The notes beneath the pieces are model-generated. The model was not told where the DNA came from. It was given only the letters and a program-made list of their open reading frames with translations, and did not search any database. Shown piece after piece: positions 8,103-17,157 of a stretch of 64,000 nucleotides of DNA. Location: contig JAJFGK010000023.1 in assembly GCA_021776195.1 (NCBI GenBank), positions 1-64,000 of the forward strand, given 5' to 3'. The DNA comes from Kiloniellaceae bacterium. GTDB taxonomy: Bacteria > Pseudomonadota > Alphaproteobacteria > Kiloniellales > Kiloniellaceae. How positions within the stretch are numbered: position 1 is the first letter of the stretch; the number at the start of each line of letters is the position of its first letter. Made by a program: the position numbers and the translations under genes.

Positions 8103-9014
8103 ATGAATGATCCTTACAAGGTTCTCGGAACGGCCCGCGACGCCTCGGCCGAGGAACTCAAGAGCGCCTACCGCAAGCTGGCAAAAAAACTCCACCCCGA
8201 CGCCAATCCGGGCGACAAGCGGGTGGAGCAGCGCTTCAAGGAGGTCTCCCAGGCCTACTCCCTGTTGCGCGATCCGGCTCAGCGCCAGCGGTTCGATCGC
8301 GGCGAAATCGACGCCAACGGTCAGGAACGCGGTTTCGCCGGCGGCCGCCACGCCGGCGGCGGGCGCGGTGGCGGCCCTGGCGGCAGCCCCTTCGGCCCGG
8401 ATTTCCGGCCCGAGGATCTCTTCGCCGAGATCTTCGGCGGCCGGCGCGCGCGCGCCGGCCAGGGCAGGGCCAAGGGCAAGGACCTGCGCGCCGAGGTGTC
8501 GATTTCGTTCCTCGAGGCGGCCAAGGGCTGCAAGAAGCGGGTCCGCTCTGGCGGGGGCAAGGTCCTCGAGGTGCGCATCGCGCCCGGCACCCAGGACGGC
8601 CAGTCGCTTCGCCTCAAGGGTCAGGGGGCGGCGGGATCGGGCGGCGGCCCGACCGGCGACGCCATCGTTACGATCAAGGTCGAGGCCCACCCCCACTTCA
8701 GCGAGAAGAACCGCAATATCCACCTCGAGGTGCCGGTGACCCTGCAGGAAGCCCTGCTCGGGGCCGAGATCACCGTGCCGACCATCGACGGCAACGTCAC
8801 CATGCGCATTCCGGCCGGCTCCAACAGCGGCTCGACCCTGCGCCTCAAGGGCAAGGGACTGGAAGATCCCAAGACCGGCAAGCGCGGCGACCAGTACCTG
8901 AAACTGCGCATCGCCTTGCCCGACAAGCCGGACAAGGACCTGAGCGACTTCGTCGAAACCTGGGCCAAGACCCACAGCTACGATCCGCGCAAAAAGGCCG
9001 GGCTGACCGACTAG
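8103..9014 (+). CDS. DnaJ-family co-chaperone without zinc finger (CbpA type)
   Basis: A 303-residue J-protein: J-domain at residues 1-70 with the HPD tripeptide (KLHPDANPG), a Gly-rich linker at about 78-105, then two beta-domains for client binding. No CxxCxGxG zinc repeats are present, so it is of the type II (CbpA/DjlA-like curved DNA-binding) class that stimulates DnaK ATPase. It is divergent from pdxH (221-base gap). Its TAG stop overlaps the stop of the converging YihY gene in the tetranucleotide CTAG. Confidence 0.9.
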   Translation: MNDPYKVLGTARDASAEELKSAYRKLAKKLHPDANPGDKRVEQRFKEVSQAYSLLRDPAQRQRFDRGEIDANGQERGFAGGRHAGGGRGGGPGGSPFGPDFRPEDLFAEIFGGRRARAGQGRAKGKDLRAEVSISFLEAAKGCKKRVRSGGGKVLEVRIAPGTQDGQSLRLKGQGAAGSGGGPTGDAIVTIKVEAHPHFSEKNRNIHLEVPVTLQEALLGAEITVPTIDGNVTMRIPAGSNSGSTLRLKGKGLEDPKTGKRGDQYLKLRIALPDKPDKDLSDFVETWAKTHSYDPRKKAGLTD

Positions 9015-10261
9015 TTTTGAACAGTGGCTTCCGCCGCTTTCTCACCTCGTTGCGAGAGCAGCTTTTCCAGATCGGCGTCGGCGAGGTCGCCGTCGGCGCG
9101 GATCACCTCGCTGACGATACCGCGCACGTGATCCGACCAGCGCTCATCCCAGGTCCAATCGATGTCCAGTGCCGCCATGAGATCGGTCAGGCGAATGCGG
9201 CCGAGATCCGAATGCAGGCGCCAGCCGCGCCGGCCGCTGCGCAGCAGACCGGCCTGCTTCAATTGAAACAGAACATCGTGAAAGACACCGGGGTCGCTCG
9301 GCAAGCCGGCGAAGAGAGCCCGTTCCCTGATCCCCGGTCTTCCCGAAACCGCGGCGTCGCGCAGCCGGTCAAGCACCGCCAAACCGAGCGCCAGCCGGGC
9401 CGAGGGGCCGGTCGAGAACTGCCCGAAGCGCCGCCGAATGCGCCATTCCGGCAAGGCCGCGGCAATCTCGGCGCCCATCAGGATGGCCGACCAGGACAGG
9501 TACATCCAGACCAGGACCAGGGGCAGCGCGGCGAGCGCCCCGTAGATCGCCTCGTAGTCGGCCACGGAACTGGCATAGAGACCGAAGCCGCGCTTCAGCG
9601 CCTCGAACAGCAGGGCCGCGACCAGGGCGCCGACCAGGGCGGAGCGCCAGTCGACGGACCGCGAGGGCAGCACGATGTAGAGCACGGCAAAGGCCATCAG
9701 GGTCAGGACAAAAGGCAACAGCCGAGAGAGACCGAGCCCCTCGGCCTGGCCGGTCAGCCCGACCCAGTCGATGGCTATGGCCCAGAGCGACGACAGCAGG
9801 ACCGAGGCCAGAATCAGGAGCGGCCAGAGCACCAGCAAGATCCACTGCACCAGCAACCGGGTCCAGATCGGCCGCGGCACCGAAACCCGCCAAATGCCAT
9901 TGAAGGTCGCCGACATGGATCCCAGCAATAGGTAGGCCGTGACGACGAGGGCCAGGAAACCGACTCCGGTGAGTTTCCGGGCGTTCTCGAGAAAAATGAC
10001 CACCTGTTCGCTGATTTCCAGCCCCGCTTCGGGCAGGAAGTTGGCGAAAATGGCATCGAGAATCTCGACATAGACATCGTCGAAAAGTGGCAGGTAGGAC
10101 AGCACGCCCAAGGCAATCGCCAAGAGCGGGATCGAGGCCAGAAGCGAGGCGTAGCTGAGCGAAGCGGCGGCCCGCGGGCAACTGTCGGCGCCATAGCGCC
10201 GCAGGCAGTAGAGAACAAAACCTCCAACCGCCGCGGGAAACGTCTTGCGCCACCTGACCAT
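9011..10261 (-). CDS. YihY/BrkB family inner-membrane protein with C-terminal winged-helix-like domain
   Basis: About 416 residues. Residues 1-290 have six or more membrane segments with YGADSCPRAAASLSYASLLASIPLLAI and the YGALAALPLVLVWMYLSW block diagnostic of the UPF0761/YihY family; the C-terminal 120 residues are soluble and resemble a winged helix. The family was once called ribonuclease BN, but that activity belongs to another gene; its role is unknown. I chose MVRWRK (ATG, 10261); the frame is open further upstream into the fabI promoter region. It converges on the DnaJ-family gene with overlapping stop codons. Confidence 0.85.
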   Translation of the reverse strand: MVRWRKTFPAAVGGFVLYCLRRYGADSCPRAAASLSYASLLASIPLLAIALGVLSYLPLFDDVYVEILDAIFANFLPEAGLEISEQVVIFLENARKLTGVGFLALVVTAYLLLGSMSATFNGIWRVSVPRPIWTRLLVQWILLVLWPLLILASVLLSSLWAIAIDWVGLTGQAEGLGLSRLLPFVLTLMAFAVLYIVLPSRSVDWRSALVGALVAALLFEALKRGFGLYASSVADYEAIYGALAALPLVLVWMYLSWSAILMGAEIAAALPEWRIRRRFGQFSTGPSARLALGLAVLDRLRDAAVSGRPGIRERALFAGLPSDPGVFHDVLFQLKQAGLLRSGRRGWRLHSDLGRIRLTDLMAALDIDWTWDERWSDHVRGIVSEVIRADGDLADADLEKLLSQRGEKAAEATVQN

Positions 10262-10431
10262 AGGCCCTACCAGCAGGTTTGCCTCGGGGTTCAGCGGATT
10301 CCCAAGGCCTGTCGCTACACTCCTTAGCACAGTCTTACCGGCTAGCCCGCCTTGATCGGCCTTCCCTATGGTGTAGGATGCCGCTCGCATCGCGCGCCGG
10401 GTGCGACAATCGCAAGGACAAACAAGTTCGG

Positions 10432-11271
10432 ATGACAGAAACGCAGAAGTTGATGGCCGGCAAGCGAGGTCTCGTCATGGGGGTCGCCAACGAACGGTCG
10501 ATCGCCTGGGGGATCGCCTCGGCGTTGCGCGAACAAGGGGCTGAACTGGCCTTCACCTATCAGGGCGATGCCTTGAAACGACGGGTCGAGCCCTTGGCGG
10601 CATCGGTCGGCTCGACCATTGTCGAGCACTGCGATGTCACGGACGACGCCACGATCGATTCCGTCTTTGCCGCGATCGAGAAGGAATGGGGCGGCCTCGA
10701 CTTCCTGGTTCACGCCATCGCCTATGCCGACAAGGAAGAACTGAAGGGCAAGTATGTCGACACCAGCCGCGACAACTTCCTGCGCTCGCTGGACATCTCC
10801 TGCTATTCCCTGACCGCCGTGGCCCAGCGCGCCGTGCCCTTGATGACCAATGGCGGCAGCATCGTGACCCTGACCTACTACGGGGCCGAACGGGTCATGC
10901 CGCACTACAACGTCATGGGGATTGCCAAGGCCGCACTGGAATCGAGCGTGCGGTATCTGGCATCCGACCTGGGCGACCGAAACATCCGGGTCAATGCCAT
11001 CTCGGCCGGGCCCATCAAGACCCTGGCGGCGTCGGGGATCGGCGATTTCCGCTACATCTTGAAATGGAACGAGTTGAACTCTCCACTGCGGCGCAATGTC
11101 ACCACCAAACAGGTCGGTGGTTCCGCGCTTTACCTGCTGTCGGATCTCGCCAGCGGGGTCACGGGCGAAGTCCATCACGTCGATGCCGGCTATCACGTGG
11201 TCGGCATGATGCAGACCGAGGCCGCTTCCGAGGTCGCCGACCTGTTGCAGGGGTTCAATCCGCAGAGTTGA
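10432..11271 (+). CDS. fabI: Enoyl-[acyl-carrier-protein] reductase (NADH)
   Basis: FabI catalyses the last reduction of each fatty-acid elongation cycle. The 279-residue product has GVANERSIAWGIA (atypical Gly motif of enoyl reductases), a Tyr-x6-Lys active site (YNVMGIAK), NAISAGPIKTLAASGI and the C-terminal GEVHHVDAGYHVVGM. The start MTETQKLM was chosen since the upstream frame is non-conserved; AAGGACA lies 10-16 bases before it. It is followed 57 bases later by aroC and is divergent from the YihY gene. It may also be the target of triclosan/isoniazid-type inhibitors, as for the family. Confidence 0.93.
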   Translation: MTETQKLMAGKRGLVMGVANERSIAWGIASALREQGAELAFTYQGDALKRRVEPLAASVGSTIVEHCDVTDDATIDSVFAAIEKEWGGLDFLVHAIAYADKEELKGKYVDTSRDNFLRSLDISCYSLTAVAQRAVPLMTNGGSIVTLTYYGAERVMPHYNVMGIAKAALESSVRYLASDLGDRNIRVNAISAGPIKTLAASGIGDFRYILKWNELNSPLRRNVTTKQVGGSALYLLSDLASGVTGEVHHVDAGYHVVGMMQTEAASEVADLLQGFNPQS

Positions 11272-11328
11272 CGCGGACGCCCGCGGGCCGGCCCAGTCGG
11301 TCGGCTGGAATAATCTGGATGTGACGTC

Positions 11329-12411
11329 ATGGCCGGCAACAGCTTCGGATCCTCTTTCCGCTTTACCACCTGGGGCGAGAGCCACGGCCCCGCCATCGGC
11401 TGTGTGGTCGACGGCACCCCGCCGCTGATCGCGCTGGACGAAGGCGACATCCAGCCCTTTCTCGACAAACGCCGGCCCGGCCAGTCGCGCCACACCACCC
11501 AGCGCCGCGAGTCGGACAGCGTCAAAATCCTGTCCGGCGTCTTCGAGGGCAAGACGACGGGCACGCCGATCGCCTTGTCGATCGAAAATGAGGACCAGCG
11601 TTCGAAGGACTACAGCGAGATCGCCGACAAGTTCAGGCCGGGTCACGCCGACTACACCTATCTGACGAAATACGGCATTCGCGACTACCGCGGCGGCGGG
11701 CGCTCCTCGGCGCGGGAAACCGCCATGCGGGTCGCCGCCGGCGCCGTCGCGCGCAAGGTGTTGGACCATATCCTGCCGGGCCCGGTGACGATCCGCGGCG
11801 CCCTGGTCCAGATGGGTCCGCACCGGATCGACCGGTCCCGCTGGGACTGGGACCAATGCGCGCGCAATCCCTTCTGGTGCCCCGATGCGGCCATGGCCAG
11901 CCAATGGGAAGACTTTCTCGACGCCACCCGCAAGAAAGGTTCCTCGGCCGGCGCGGTGATCGAGGTGGCAGCCGAAGGTCTGCCGGCCGGGCTCGGCGAT
12001 CCGCTCTACGACAAGCTCGACGCCGACCTGGCCAAGGCCATGATGTCGATCAACGCGGTCAAGGGCGTCGAGATCGGCGCCGGTTTCGCCGCCGCGGCCC
12101 TGAGCGGCGAGGAGAACGCCGACGAGATGCGCATGGAAGAGGGCCAGCCGGTCTTTCTGTCGAACCAGGCCGGCGGCATCCTCGGCGGCCTTTCGACCGG
12201 TCAGGAGATCGTGGTGCGCTTCGCCGTCAAGCCGACCTCCTCGATCCTCAGCCCCCGCCGCACCGTCACCAGCGACGGCGAGGAGACTGAGATCGTGACC
12301 AAGGGCCGCCACGACCCCTGCGTCGGCATTCGCGCCGTGCCGGTCGGCGAGGCCATGATGGCGATCGTCCTGGCCGATCACCTCCTGCGCCACCGCGCCC
12401 AGATGGGGTGA
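11329..12411 (+). CDS. aroC: Chorismate synthase
   Basis: Seventh enzyme of the shikimate pathway, converting EPSP to chorismate with reduced FMN as catalyst. The 360-residue protein shows [14 protein letters not shown] near the N-terminus, the [16 protein letters not shown] loop, [19 protein letters not shown] central block and the [12 protein letters not shown] motif, all conserved in AroC. Length matches the bacterial norm. It follows fabI closely, so the two are probably co-transcribed. Confidence 0.96.
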   Translation: MAGNSFGSSFRFTTWGESHGPAIGCVVDGTPPLIALDEGDIQPFLDKRRPGQSRHTTQRRESDSVKILSGVFEGKTTGTPIALSIENEDQRSKDYSEIADKFRPGHADYTYLTKYGIRDYRGGGRSSARETAMRVAAGAVARKVLDHILPGPVTIRGALVQMGPHRIDRSRWDWDQCARNPFWCPDAAMASQWEDFLDATRKKGSSAGAVIEVAAEGLPAGLGDPLYDKLDADLAKAMMSINAVKGVEIGAGFAAAALSGEENADEMRMEEGQPVFLSNQAGGILGGLSTGQEIVVRFAVKPTSSILSPRRTVTSDGEETEIVTKGRHDPCVGIRAVPVGEAMMAIVLADHLLRHRAQMG

Positions 12412-12613
12412 CGGGGCCAGCCCCTACTCAGGCTCTGTCGAGCCTGTGCCGTGCTCCGATTGTAATCAAATGTAATTTAATGTATACACAGCGAGTCACG
12501 GGAGCTTCCGGAACGGAGTAAACCAGGCGCTTGCCGTCGCTCGACCTAGGCACTGATCTCTGTTCGGGAGCCTGATATCCCGTTCGTCGCGACTGACTCG
12601 GGGGATTGTTGAG

Positions 12614-15154
12614 ATGACGTTTGGCCGCCGCCGCCTTTGCCCCTTGCGCGCTCTGCCGCTGGTCCTCGGCCTTGTCGCACTCGCCTTCGAAGCCGCCGCG
12701 GAAGAGCAGCTTCTCTCCGCCGCCGGTCTCCGCGAGGCACTTACCGGCAACAGCCTCATTTCGCTGCAAAACGGACAGGTCGTCGACAGGCGCTATCTGG
12801 CGCCGGACGGCACGACGGTTTTCGATCCGGTTCGCGGATTTCAGGTTCCGGGCCGCTGGGAGATCCGCAATGCAAATGCGGAACTTTGCATGTGGGATCT
12901 CGATCCGCCGAAACCCTACTGCGCCCGCTTCGCGGTCGAGGATGGAGCCTACTTCCTTGACTGGGGGGACGGTTTCGACCGCACGTTCGTTCGTGTCATC
13001 GAGACCGGCGATGTCACGGACCCGTCGGACAATCCGGGTCCCAACTACCGCCCCCATCCCGACCTGCCCTTGCCGGTCAATTTGAAGATTCGCCCGCCCG
13101 CCCCAGCGGTGCCCGACCGGCTCGCGGCCCTATCGGGCGCCTGGCTCGGGACGATCTACAACTCGCGCGACTATCTGATCATCGTCGAGGCCATCGACGG
13201 CGCCGAGGCGGAGATCGTCTATGCATGGGGTCCACGCCATTTCGAGCCCGACAACCCCGGCTGGTCCAGGCACCGCGCGACGATCGAGGACGGCGTCCTT
13301 ACCTGGGAACCGGTCTGGGGGAAGGTCACCGCCCATTTGGGTGACGATGGCCGGCTCAAGGTCACCTTTGACTGGCGAGATGGAGGCGCACCATCTGAGG
13401 CTATCAGATGGGACGACCCGTCTCTCGAACCGCAGCCGCCGCTCGAGGTCGTCGCTCCCGATCCGGCTAAGGCGCGCGACAAGTTGGCCTTTTGGGACCT
13501 TCAGATGGCCCAGGATCTCGGCACGGACCCGCTGCACAACGGCTACTTCATGCCCTTGGGCGAGGTCGGCCCGGCCCACCAGCCTTTCGAGGGGACGCTT
13601 ACGGTCGGCGAGTCGACTGTCCTGGGGCGCAGCGCCGGCAGCCGGGTCAGCCGCGAGCAGGACCCCTTCCCGGCCTTCGCGGTCGATTTCGTCACCGTCG
13701 GCGACCGCCTGGTGCCGCGCGCGCGGGATATCCTTCGAACCGCCCGCCATGGCGGGCGCTGGAACATCATCCTCGAGCCCGGCCGTATCTGGTCCGAGAC
13801 CGGGGACAACGGCTGGTCGCGGGCCTCTTTTCCCTTCCTCTTGACCAGCCTCACAAGCGGCGATGGCCACAACGGCCTGGCGACCTTCCTATTCAATGAC
13901 ACCGAGGTGTCGCGTCTGCGCTTCCAGGTGGTCAAGGAAGCCTCCGCCTATGTACACCTCGACCTTTGGGGACAGGCCGTGTTGGGCTACGAGGCAAAGA
14001 GAATCGACAATCGCGAGACATTGATCGAAGCCTTCCGGCAAGAGCTGTCAAACCGGGTCGAGATCCGCCCCTGGGCTGACCTGGAGGCGCGGTTCGGGGC
14101 CGAGGTCGTGGCGCCCTTCGACGGCACCGCCATTCGGCCGCAAATTTCACACAGCGCGGTGATTGTCGATGGCGAGGTCTATGCCACGGCCTGCCGCACG
14201 CGCTACGGCCCCTATCCCTACTGCCGCGAAATGCGCCACAGCGTCTTTTCGGTGTCCAAGACCTTGGCGGGCTTCTTGACCCTCCTGCATCTGGCGGAGC
14301 TCTACGGCGAAGAGGTCTTCGATCTGAAGCTGGTCGACTACCTGGACATCGCGGCCGATCACGACGGCTGGAAGGATGTCACTTTCGACCATGCGATCTC
14401 CATGGTCACGGGGATCGGAACGATCGAGCCGACCCGGGTTGACCACTATGTGGAGGCCGACCGCGCGCCCGAGGACAGGAGGTTCTGGAAGGCCGCCTCG
14501 GCGGAGGAGAAACTGGCGGCGGCTTCCGCCTTTCGCAATTATCCCTGGGGACCCGGCGACCTATTCCGCTACATCAGTTCCAACACTTACATCCTGGGCG
14601 CCGCCATGGACGCCTTCCTGAAGACCAAGCAAGGGCCCGATGCGCGACTTTGGCGGATGATGAACGAGGACGTCTTTCGGCCCATCGGCATTCGCGGGCT
14701 GCCGGCGCAACACAGCATAGAGGAGTTCGGCCGCCCCGGCCTGCCGATCATGTACAGCGGTGTTTACGCGAGCCTCGATGACATTGCCAAGATCGAGCGC
14801 TTGATCCGCAACCAGGGCCGCCACGAGGGCCGGCAACTGCTGCACGCGGAGGGACTGCGCGAAGTCATGGAGCAGGGCTATCAGATGGGTTACCCAACCG
14901 GCTGGCGCAACGAGCAGGGCGAGGTCACCTACTTCCGCTCCTTTTGGTACACACCGCAACAGTCCCGCGCCGGCTGCATGGCGCCGATCCCGGGCATGAG
15001 CGGTTCTGGCGGCAACTACGTCCTGCTGATGCCCAACGGCGTCACCGCCGTGCGCTTTGCCGGCGGCAACGACAACGACGACAGCAGCGGCACATTCGAT
15101 TCCTCCCACATGCGCAAGGTCGCCGACGACATTCGTCCGCTGTGCGCGCCATAG
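12614..15154 (+). CDS. Large exported serine hydrolase of the class C beta-lactamase superfamily
   Basis: An 846-residue protein with a signal peptide (basic start, then a hydrophobic stretch ending AFEAAAE). The C-terminal 330 residues are a penicillin-binding/beta-lactamase fold: S546-V-S-K549 as the SxxK nucleophile motif, YISSN as the YxN motif and a Gly-rich SGSGGN near the third position. The N-terminal half holds at least two lipocalin-like beta regions (about 30-125, with GRWEI and C-W-D-x5-YC, and about 170-270). Similar esterase/peptidase paralogues are common, but this domain layout I do not recognise. An AT-rich gap (12460-12490) upstream may hold the promoter. Substrate unknown. 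Confidence 0.82.
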   Translation: MTFGRRRLCPLRALPLVLGLVALAFEAAAEEQLLSAAGLREALTGNSLISLQNGQVVDRRYLAPDGTTVFDPVRGFQVPGRWEIRNANAELCMWDLDPPKPYCARFAVEDGAYFLDWGDGFDRTFVRVIETGDVTDPSDNPGPNYRPHPDLPLPVNLKIRPPAPAVPDRLAALSGAWLGTIYNSRDYLIIVEAIDGAEAEIVYAWGPRHFEPDNPGWSRHRATIEDGVLTWEPVWGKVTAHLGDDGRLKVTFDWRDGGAPSEAIRWDDPSLEPQPPLEVVAPDPAKARDKLAFWDLQMAQDLGTDPLHNGYFMPLGEVGPAHQPFEGTLTVGESTVLGRSAGSRVSREQDPFPAFAVDFVTVGDRLVPRARDILRTARHGGRWNIILEPGRIWSETGDNGWSRASFPFLLTSLTSGDGHNGLATFLFNDTEVSRLRFQVVKEASAYVHLDLWGQAVLGYEAKRIDNRETLIEAFRQELSNRVEIRPWADLEARFGAEVVAPFDGTAIRPQISHSAVIVDGEVYATACRTRYGPYPYCREMRHSVFSVSKTLAGFLTLLHLAELYGEEVFDLKLVDYLDIAADHDGWKDVTFDHAISMVTGIGTIEPTRVDHYVEADRAPEDRRFWKAASAEEKLAAASAFRNYPWGPGDLFRYISSNTYILGAAMDAFLKTKQGPDARLWRMMNEDVFRPIGIRGLPAQHSIEEFGRPGLPIMYSGVYASLDDIAKIERLIRNQGRHEGRQLLHAEGLREVMEQGYQMGYPTGWRNEQGEVTYFRSFWYTPQQSRAGCMAPIPGMSGSGGNYVLLMPNGVTAVRFAGGNDNDDSSGTFDSSHMRKVADDIRPLCAP

Positions 15155-15194
15155 CCAAGAAAACCAGGCGAACCGTTGGTTCTCCGGGGTCTCG

Positions 15195-15620
15195 TCAGTC
15201 GGTTTGAGGTTGGATCAGTTCGGTGCATTCCGGGAAGTCCAGCCAGTGATGGCGCCGCGAAGCCCAGTAGACTTTCTCGGGCTTGACGAAATCCGGGTCG
15301 GCAAAGCAGCCCACCGACACGCCGACGGTCTCCGGCCAGGCTTCTAAGCGCGCGCAGAGGGTGACACCGCAGGTCGGGCAGAAATCGGTTTCCAGCCAGC
15401 GGCCGGAATCGCCGGTCCGCCGCCAGACCTGACGCGGGCCTTCAAGCGACACCGCCGCCTCCGGAAAGACCGCGCTGTAGGAAAAGGCACCGCCGCTTTC
15501 GCGCTGACAGTTGAGACAGCTACAGGCATAGACCTCCAGCGGTTCGCCCACCGCGGCGACCGTTAAACTGCCGCATCCGCAACGGCCCTCGCGAGCCGGC
15601 TCGTTCTTTGCCTCAGTCAT
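15195..15620 (-). CDS. GFA-family (glutathione-dependent formaldehyde-activating-like) zinc protein
   Basis: A 141-residue protein with the GFA metal-binding pattern: GRCGCGSL at the N-terminus, CSCLNCQRESGGAF, and FCPTCGVTLCAR in the second half. These Cys groups bind two zinc ions in the family prototype Gfa, which speeds adduct formation of formaldehyde with glutathione. Most family members have no proven function, so only family assignment is safe. It lies convergent to the serine hydrolase, 40 bases apart. Confidence 0.88.
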   Translation of the reverse strand: MTEAKNEPAREGRCGCGSLTVAAVGEPLEVYACSCLNCQRESGGAFSYSAVFPEAAVSLEGPRQVWRRTGDSGRWLETDFCPTCGVTLCARLEAWPETVGVSVGCFADPDFVKPEKVYWASRRHHWLDFPECTELIQPQTD

Positions 15621-15680
15621 TCTCTAATCCTTCGACCCAAATAGCTTCCGCGGCGATTGCCCGACCAGGATAGCGCGGGT

Positions 15681-16043
15681 TCACCCGCCATCGCAGGGGT
15701 AGCTTATCGACAGGGCCCGGGCGATGACAACGAAGGCAGGAGCCTTCAACTCGTCCGGGTTTTCCTTGATCCAGGACTTCACCTTCTTGGTCAACGTATA
15801 GCGTTCGGTGGATGCCGGCGGACAGGCGGACCACTCGTATAGCCGGTGGCCAGCCGCCATGATGTCGGCCACCGCGCCGATATAGCCCTGACACTGGCGC
15901 CCGGCGGTTGGATCGGTGAGTTGGATCAGTCGGCAGCGCTCCCGGAGAGATTCCCCGTCGGTGATGGTCTGGGCCAGAGCCGGTGTTGCCAGCGCCGAAA
16001 GGAGAAGGGGCAGCGCCAGCAGGAGCGGTGAAAGTCTCGCCAT
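15681..16043 (-). CDS. Exported Rap1a/Tai-like small protein
   Basis: A 120-residue protein with a clear signal peptide (MARLSPLLLALPLLLSALATPALAQ) and a strong ribosome site, GGAGGAC, before the ATG. The mature part has Cys pairs (RCRLIQ, RQCQGYIGAV, WSACPP, SYPCDGG) and the GQCQGYI-x-G pattern of the Rap1a/Tai immunity-protein fold. Some members neutralise type VI secretion effectors, but orphan copies far from secretion genes are frequent and no effector is near here. Periplasmic location is expected. Confidence 0.72.
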   Translation of the reverse strand: MARLSPLLLALPLLLSALATPALAQTITDGESLRERCRLIQLTDPTAGRQCQGYIGAVADIMAAGHRLYEWSACPPASTERYTLTKKVKSWIKENPDELKAPAFVVIARALSISYPCDGG

Positions 16044-16084
16044 TGGGTTCGTCCTCCGGTTCCGCGCGGGGCACCTGACGGCGC

Positions 16085-16124
16085 CATCGTCCGCCAAGCC
16101 ATCGTCCGTCAATCCATCGTGGCG
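16085..16124. repeat. Short tandem repeat (CATCGTCCGCCAAGC-like, about 2.7 copies)
   Basis: CATCGTCCGCCAAGC, CATCGTCCGTCAATC and CATCGTGGCG follow one another just upstream of the Rap1a-like gene's ribosome site. Units are 15 bases, like those at 4240-4313, but the sequence differs. Confidence 0.6.
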
Positions 16125-16333
16125 TATTGTCAATGGACTCTCAAGCCGTCGAACAGGACACTAGCAGCCCAAACACTGGTCTTGTCTCAGCCAGCCGACA
16201 GGTCCGTCGTATCAGATTGCCCCACCTGATCCGCGCCAACAATCGAAGGCCGTTTTCCTGCGAGTGTAAAACCCCACCTAGATGGATTAGAGACGATAGA
16301 GCTCAACCAAACCAAGGCAATCGAGAGGACGAC

Positions 16334-17107
16334 ATGGACTACCTGATGACACTGGCGACCGACCCCACCGTCTGGGTTGCCTTGGCGACCTTGATTGCAA
16401 TGGAGGTGGTGCTTGGGATCGACAATCTGATTTTCATCTCGATCCTGACGAACAAACTGCCCCCGCTGCAGCGACCCAAGGCGCGCCGGATCGGCATTAC
16501 CGCGGCATTGGTGCTGCGGCTCGGTCTCCTGGGCACCGTTGCCGTGATCGTCAAGCTGACCGACCCGGTGTTCGAACTGTTCGGTCAACCCTTCTCCTGG
16601 CGCGATTTGATCCTGATTGCCGGCGGGCTCTTTCTGGTCTGGAAGGCGACCAAGGAAATTCACCACAGCGTGGACCCGGACCCGGGCCCCGATGCATTGA
16701 ATCCCGCGGTGATCACCACCAGCGCGGCGACCGTGATCGGTCAAATCCTGTTGCTCGACCTGGTCTTTTCGATCGACAGTATCGTGACCGCGGTCGGCAT
16801 GACCGAGCATATCCCGGTCATGGTGATCGCCGTTATCGTCGCGGTCATCGCCATGCTGCTGGCCGCCGACCCGCTGGCGAATTTCATCCATGCCAACCCG
16901 ACAATCGTCATGCTGGCGCTGGGCTTCCTCCTCATGATCGGCACAACCTTGATCGCCGACGGCTTTGGCGTACACGTCCCCCGGGGCTACATTTATGCCG
17001 CGATGGCCTTTTCCGCCTTGATCGAGGGGCTCAACATGCTCTCCCGCCGCGCCCGTCAGCGACAGGCAGAGGCAGTGACACCGCCTAACACCAACGAGCA
17101 GCGATAA
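16334..17107 (+). CDS. TerC family integral membrane protein
   Basis: A 257-residue protein with seven hydrophobic segments. It has [16 protein letters not shown] in the first helix pair and [15 protein letters not shown] in the middle, the acidic GxDN and SxDS motifs of TerC/Alx proteins. Family members are linked to tellurite resistance, to Mn2+ export (Alx) and to metal loading of exported enzymes. The ATG follows GAGAGGACGAC. I looked for a yybP-ykoY type leader in the 200 bases before it and did not find the conserved core. Confidence 0.88.
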   Translation: MDYLMTLATDPTVWVALATLIAMEVVLGIDNLIFISILTNKLPPLQRPKARRIGITAALVLRLGLLGTVAVIVKLTDPVFELFGQPFSWRDLILIAGGLFLVWKATKEIHHSVDPDPGPDALNPAVITTSAATVIGQILLLDLVFSIDSIVTAVGMTEHIPVMVIAVIVAVIAMLLAADPLANFIHANPTIVMLALGFLLMIGTTLIADGFGVHVPRGYIYAAMAFSALIEGLNMLSRRARQRQAEAVTPPNTNEQR

Positions 17108-17157
17108 AGACCCCTGGATCGCTGCTTTTCGAAGGGCCACCGGCTGCGGGGAGACGA

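Noticed and set aside
10366..12393. 675-residue minus-strand frame opposite fabI and aroC
   Set aside because: Low-complexity shadow of two housekeeping enzymes.
16134..16333. Possible yybP-ykoY manganese riboswitch before terC
   Set aside because: The conserved core elements of that riboswitch were not found in the leader.
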